From assembly GCF_026891035.1 (NCBI RefSeq), contig NZ_JAPTGG010000004.1:1-64000 (forward strand): a stretch of DNA of 64,000 nucleotides, given 5' to 3'. Of the stretch, positions 59,970 to 64,000 are shown one piece after another. The position numbers and the translations under genes are program-made. Source of the DNA: Dasania phycosphaerae (GTDB lineage Bacteria; Pseudomonadota; Gammaproteobacteria; Pseudomonadales; Dasaniaceae). Under the pieces are notes generated by a model. That model was not told the origin of the DNA, searched no databases, and saw only the letters and a program-made list of their open reading frames with translations. Position 1 is the first letter of the stretch. Each line of letters begins with the position of its first letter.

Positions 59970-60712
59970 TACCAACCTCCCGACGCACCGCCGCCACCAA
60001 AACCACCACCGCCGCCAGAAAATCCGCCGCCGCCAAAGCCGCCGCCTCCTCTGTAACCACCACCAAAGCCGCCACTACCGTAATGGCTGCCATAGCGGCT
60101 GCTACTCATGCCGGTAGGTCGCATCATGCCTAACATAGGGCCGGCAATAATCAATAAGAAAATCAGCATCCAAAGTTTATCGGATTTTTTGCCGCTGCCT
60201 GCGCGTTTATTCATCACATACTTGCCTCCCAGGGCCTCAATAATGGCTTGCGCCCCCGCTTGTATGCCGCCGGGAAAATCACCTGTTTTGAATGCGGGCC
60301 TGATAATGCTGTAGATAATATTAGAGCTTATGGCATCGGTAAGCTGGCCCTCTAAGCCATAACCCACCTCTATACGTATCTTGCGCTCTTGCTGCGCGAC
60401 GATTAGCAGCACGCCATTATTTTTATCTTTTTGGCCTATGCCCCAATGCCTAGCCAGCTGATAGCCAAAGCTTTCTATATCGTAGCCCTGTAGGTTGGGC
60501 AGGGTTACCACGACTACTTGGTTGCCATCGGCGTTTTCATGAGCCGTTAATAAGCTAGTTAAGCGCTGCTCATCGTCGGGGCTAAGTAGCTCGGCATTAT
60601 CCACTACTCTGCCGGTCAATTTAGGGTAACTGATTTCTGCTAAGGCCAGAGTGCTTATCAACTGCGCAAGCGAAATCAGCGCGAGGTATTTGATGGACTT
60701 ATAAATCCACAT
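59969..60712 (-). CDS. TPM-domain protein with glycine-rich tail (YgcG-like)
   Basis: A 247-aa exported protein: signal peptide (ALISLAQLISTLALA), TPM domain (YPKLTGRVVDNAELLSPDDE, VVVVTLPNLQGYDIE, NNGVLLIVAQQERKIRIEVG) to about residue 170, one transmembrane helix (LWMLIFLLIIAGPMLG), then a Gly/Phe/Ser-rich tail ending GGASGGW. Such tails are common in this family. It overlaps its neighbours on both sides by one to a few bases, so lemA-TPM-TPM are translationally coupled. Confidence 0.88.
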   Translation of the reverse strand: MWIYKSIKYLALISLAQLISTLALAEISYPKLTGRVVDNAELLSPDDEQRLTSLLTAHENADGNQVVVVTLPNLQGYDIESFGYQLARHWGIGQKDKNNGVLLIVAQQERKIRIEVGYGLEGQLTDAISSNIIYSIIRPAFKTGDFPGGIQAGAQAIIEALGGKYVMNKRAGSGKKSDKLWMLIFLLIIAGPMLGMMRPTGMSSSRYGSHYGSGGFGGGYRGGGGFGGGGFSGGGGGFGGGGASGGW

Positions 60713-61308
60713 TAAAAGTTAACCTCGGGGGCTTGTTCAGCAGTTTCGTTGGTAGCCTGGTAGGTTTCACGTATGGGCATATCGCTGTATAAAAAGCTGT
60801 GCCATAAACGGCCGGGGAAGGTGCGGATTTCGGTATTGTATTTACCGACCGCCGCTATGTAATCACGGCGCGCCACACTGATACGATTTTCAGTACCCTC
60901 TAATTGCGACTGCAACGCTAAAAAGTTTTGATTGGCTTTTAAATCAGGATAACGCTCTACCACCACCATTAAACGGCTTAACGCGCTGCTTAACTGGCCC
61001 TGTGCTTGTTCAAATTGCTGCAAGGCTTGCGGGTTGTTAAGCACATCGGCATTGACCTGCATGCTACCCACTTTGGCTCTGGCCTCAACCACCGCCTGTA
61101 AGGTTTCGGTTTCATGAGCGGCATAGCCCTTTACCGTGGCTACTAGATTGGGCACTAAATCGGCGCGGCGTTGGTATTGGTTTTCTACCTGCGCCCAGCT
61201 GGCTTTTACCTGCTCATCAAAGGTGGGGATATTGTTAATACCACAGCCACTGAGTGCAATCATCATTAATAAGGCTATAAAACTTTGTTTTACAGTTTGT
61301 GTGTTCAT
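60712..61308 (-). CDS. LemA family lipoprotein
   Basis: A 198-aa helical protein with a lipoprotein signal (ALLMMIALSGC) and the LemA core YQRRADLVPNLVATVKGYAAHE, LSRLMVVVERYPDLKANQNF, RRDYIAAVGKYNTEIRTFPG. LemA proteins are membrane-linked helical bundles of unknown function, usually encoded with TPM proteins as here. Confidence 0.92.
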   Translation of the reverse strand: MNTQTVKQSFIALLMMIALSGCGINNIPTFDEQVKASWAQVENQYQRRADLVPNLVATVKGYAAHETETLQAVVEARAKVGSMQVNADVLNNPQALQQFEQAQGQLSSALSRLMVVVERYPDLKANQNFLALQSQLEGTENRISVARRDYIAAVGKYNTEIRTFPGRLWHSFLYSDMPIRETYQATNETAEQAPEVNF

Positions 61309-61486
61309 GTGTGGTGCTCGCTATTCGCATGTGAATAAAAAACTATGTGGCACTACCTGCTTAACCAGTGTAGCTAAATGGCTAAACTAAATCTAAGCTT
61401 AATCGATACCGCCTTTATAAATCACAAACATAATACGCTATGCTTAAGCACTCTGTTAACCACATGATCAAACAGTGGCCTATATA

Positions 61487-63805
61487 ATGACAATAAAAAA
61501 ACACTGCCTCTTTATTTCGGCGCTTATTTGCCAAAACATGGCCTATGCCACTCCCTTGGAAGAAATAATTGTCACTGCTCAGAAACGCCCGGTCGCTATG
61601 CAGAAACTCGGCCTAAGCATGCAGGCCATTAGCGGCGAGCAGCTTACCGCCCAACGCATAGGCAGCGCCAGGGATATACTCAGCCAGTTAAGCAATGTTA
61701 GCCTCAATGAGGTCAACCCGGTTAATACGGGCTTTACCTTACGTGGCGTGGGCACTAATAATTTTCATGGCAACGTCAGCCGAGCGGTGGCAATTTACCA
61801 AGATGAAATAGTGGTCAACCACCCTTATAGTGGTGTTATCAGCTTATTTGATATGCAGCGGGTAGAGGTACTGCGCGGCCCGCAAAATGCCCTGTTTGGC
61901 CGCAATGCCATAGGGGGTGCGATTAATTATATTAGCGCTAGCCCTAAAACTGGCGCTGCGCCACAAGGCTATATCAACGCCAGCGTGGGTGAGTACGGTT
62001 TATTTGCCAGCCAAGGGGCTTTAGGCTTTACCCTTAACGATGAGCATGCCATGCGGCTAGCCTATGCCAGCGAGCAGCGCGATGGCCTGTTTCGCAACCA
62101 AGCCCCCGGCAGAGTTGGAGAAAAATTAGGCGGCGTCGATAAACAGGCCTGGCGCGCACAATGGCTAAGCGAGCCCAGCCCCCACACCGCAATACTGGTT
62201 AATTGGCATGGCAGCCGCATGCAGGGCTTAGGTATGGGCAATAAGGCCATAGGCCTAAGAGACCCAAACGATGCTAGCAGCCCCTGCTCAGCTGCCGAGC
62301 TTAGCCAACCCGATTTTGAAAGCCGGGTGAATTGTGTCAGCGCTAGCGGCAGTAATCCCTCCACCGATGATTGGCATACGCTGTATGACGTTTCACCCGC
62401 CAAGCAAGATATCGCCAGCCAAGGCGGCTATATCAAAGTAGTACATGATTGGCCGACTATGACCCTAACCAGCATCAGCGCCCTCGATAAAACCGAGGTA
62501 GAATTTTCTGAAGATTTAGCCGGTGACAGCAGCCTGCGTATGATTGCCTTTCAAGATTCCGAATTTGAGCAAATCAGCCAAGAGCTGCGCCTAGCTAGCA
62601 GCCACGAGCAAGCTTGGCAGTGGTTGATAGGTTTGAATTATTTTAAAGAAGACATCTTACAGGCCACTAATGTACGCAGAGTTATTATTGCCAATAACGC
62701 GCCAATTACCGCCTCTAATATTCTTGATCAAGATAATGAAGAATACGCACTATTTGGCCAACTCGATTACCATATCAACCCAAAAACGACTTGGCATATA
62801 GGCTTGCGTTATAGCCATGATGAAAAATTAGCTGATTCGCGCTTTGGCTTAGTGCTTACCCCCGAAGCCTTATACCCCGCCGACACATTTATTAGCCAAG
62901 CACTGGTACAAGAACTTAGCGGCCCCAATCCCGCCGCCTGCCAACCCGGGCTGTTGCCTTGTGTATTTATGCTCAATAATCTTAAACAACGCTTAGAGGA
63001 ACTCGGCGGCAATATCAGCGTAGACCATCAATATAAAGACAATATTTTGCTCTATAGCAGCTATGGTCATGGCTATAAATCTGGCGGTTTTGATACCCGC
63101 GCCTTAGCGGCTTTTGCCGGTACCGCCAACACCCCGGTAGAGCCAGAATACTTAGACTCCATAGAATTTGGTTTTAAAGCCAACTCAGTTGATCAACAGT
63201 TGGCCATTAACGGCGCGCTGTTTTATTACCTATGGCAGGATTTACAAACCTTTGATGTGGTTAACGGCAGCCCGGGTTTTGTAAACATTCCCAAAAGCAT
63301 TATCTATGGCTTAGAGCTGGAGAGCAGCTGGCAGGCACCTGCGCAGTGGTTAATACAAGGCTCCATAGGCTGGTTACACAGCGAAATTAAAGATGCAGGC
63401 CAGCTCAGCAATATAGATAAAGGCCACGAATTACAAAACACCCCAGAGCTAAGTTTTACTGGCGCTATCACTAAAACCATTAACGGCCATTATGGCGAGT
63501 GGCAAATTAGAGGCGAGAGCCGCTATGTTAGCAGCCAACTTGATAGCTTGAAGTTTTCCAACGACCTATTTAGCAAACGAGACAGCCAGCTTTACTTTAA
63601 CCTTAGCACTAGCTTTAGCCCCTATAACACAGGGCTAAGAGTCAGTTTATGGGCCGATAATATCAGCGAAGAAAAAACCTGCATACAGCAAAGCAGCTTG
63701 GATAACCCGTTAGTGGCCAGCCCCACCGATCTGAGCTCTACCCTCACCTGCGGCCCTAGCTCTGGCCAGCGCTTAGTGGGCATGAGTATTTATTATGAAC
63801 AATAA
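61487..63805 (+). CDS. TonB-dependent receptor (third)
   Basis: A 772-aa outer-membrane transporter from the ATG at 61487 (a GTG at 61475 is less likely). Signal peptide to about MAYA, TonB-box region LEEIIVTAQKRPVAMQKLGL, plug motifs TLRGVGTNNFHGN and VEVLRGPQNALFGRNAIGG, barrel ending LVGMSIYYEQ. Cysteines near residues 265, 283, 485 and 491 may form extracellular disulfides. Followed 21 bp later by a membrane protein gene, possibly co-transcribed. Confidence 0.9.
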   Translation: MTIKKHCLFISALICQNMAYATPLEEIIVTAQKRPVAMQKLGLSMQAISGEQLTAQRIGSARDILSQLSNVSLNEVNPVNTGFTLRGVGTNNFHGNVSRAVAIYQDEIVVNHPYSGVISLFDMQRVEVLRGPQNALFGRNAIGGAINYISASPKTGAAPQGYINASVGEYGLFASQGALGFTLNDEHAMRLAYASEQRDGLFRNQAPGRVGEKLGGVDKQAWRAQWLSEPSPHTAILVNWHGSRMQGLGMGNKAIGLRDPNDASSPCSAAELSQPDFESRVNCVSASGSNPSTDDWHTLYDVSPAKQDIASQGGYIKVVHDWPTMTLTSISALDKTEVEFSEDLAGDSSLRMIAFQDSEFEQISQELRLASSHEQAWQWLIGLNYFKEDILQATNVRRVIIANNAPITASNILDQDNEEYALFGQLDYHINPKTTWHIGLRYSHDEKLADSRFGLVLTPEALYPADTFISQALVQELSGPNPAACQPGLLPCVFMLNNLKQRLEELGGNISVDHQYKDNILLYSSYGHGYKSGGFDTRALAAFAGTANTPVEPEYLDSIEFGFKANSVDQQLAINGALFYYLWQDLQTFDVVNGSPGFVNIPKSIIYGLELESSWQAPAQWLIQGSIGWLHSEIKDAGQLSNIDKGHELQNTPELSFTGAITKTINGHYGEWQIRGESRYVSSQLDSLKFSNDLFSKRDSQLYFNLSTSFSPYNTGLRVSLWADNISEEKTCIQQSSLDNPLVASPTDLSSTLTCGPSSGQRLVGMSIYYEQ

Positions 63806-63826
63806 CAAACTAGCCCACCCTTCAAT

Positions 63827-64000
63827 ATGAAAAGCCTTAACAACAAACTAATACTCGATAAACATAAAATTATTATCGGCACCGCCTTGGCGTGGGCAGG
63901 CATACACATTATCACTATGGTAGCCCGCTCCATTAAATTGGGTGTAGGCCATGTTTTTACTATCAGTCCTCTATCGGTACTGTTCTGCCTGGGTTTGTGC
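63827..64000 (+). CDS. Membrane protein, N-terminal part (cut by window edge)
   Basis: An open frame starts at the ATG at 63827 and runs off the window; 58 residues are visible. They hold one hydrophobic segment (IIIGTALAWAGIHIITMVA) and the start of a second (FTISPLSVLFCLGLC), consistent with a multi-pass inner-membrane protein. The family cannot be told. It follows the third TonB receptor closely. Confidence 0.6.
   Translation, partial: MKSLNNKLILDKHKIIIGTALAWAGIHIITMVARSIKLGVGHVFTISPLSVLFCLGLC

Overview
The window looks like chromosome of a marine-type gammaproteobacterium, most like the Cellvibrionales/Spongiibacteraceae group. This is inferred from gene order and protein flavour only. 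Supporting signs are the lptD-surA-pdxA-rsmA-apaG-apaH run with divergent amgK-murU, the rpsU-yqeY-dnaG-rpoD macromolecular synthesis operon, rpe-gph near trpGDC, and three large TonB-dependent receptors.

Layout. 1-5.1 kb: a transposase tail, then trpGDC on the minus strand, divergent from trpR-trpE-trpG on the plus strand, with a TrpR-like palindrome between them. 5.2-8.7 kb: a carbamoyltransferase / SxtJ-like / DUF5989 / SGNH cassette. 8.7-11.1 kb: gph, rpe and a DUF3530 gene. 11.1-19.9 kb: murU-amgK (with an ABM-domain remnant behind murU) and the lptD to apaH run. 19.9-27 kb: a LysE exporter, a TonB receptor, cca, a pteridine-reductase-like gene, folK, folB and tsaD. 27-32 kb: the rpsU operon. 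32.6-33.8 kb: cysK, tRNA-Met(CAT) and a decayed partial copy of that tRNA.

34-48 kb is an accessory island beginning just after the tRNA. On the plus strand it carries a CDKN3-like phosphatase, a fused pseudo-isochorismatase/kinase-fold protein, and a complete QatABCD anti-phage system. Converging on this is an NAD salvage operon on the minus strand: nadM-Nudix, nadV (NAMPT), an SPFH protein and an NAD-kinase-like protein, with divergent nrtR. Together these would convert nicotinamide to NMN, NAD and NADP. Three genes of this operon (nadM, nadV, SPFH) are each preceded, 40-45 nt before the start codon, by an RNA hairpin with the same AUAGA loop and different stems. I do not recognise this element and consider it the best candidate for something undescribed here.

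48-64 kb: a TPR-CHAT lipoprotein, then a catabolic/uptake set (TonB receptor, MFS transporter, Rieske oxygenase). The TonB receptor and the Rieske gene have near-identical promoters, each followed by a CCGTCATATGACGG-type palindrome. Next come a MerR regulator divergent from a thiopurine methyltransferase gene (19-bp spacer promoter), a uracil-DNA glycosylase-family gene, a DUF3010 gene, a lemA-TPM-TPM operon, and a third TonB receptor followed by a membrane gene cut by the window edge.

Start codons were moved inward from the longest reading frame where the family N-terminus, a signal peptide or a ribosome binding site argued for it. No database search was possible; names rest on recognised motifs and gene order.
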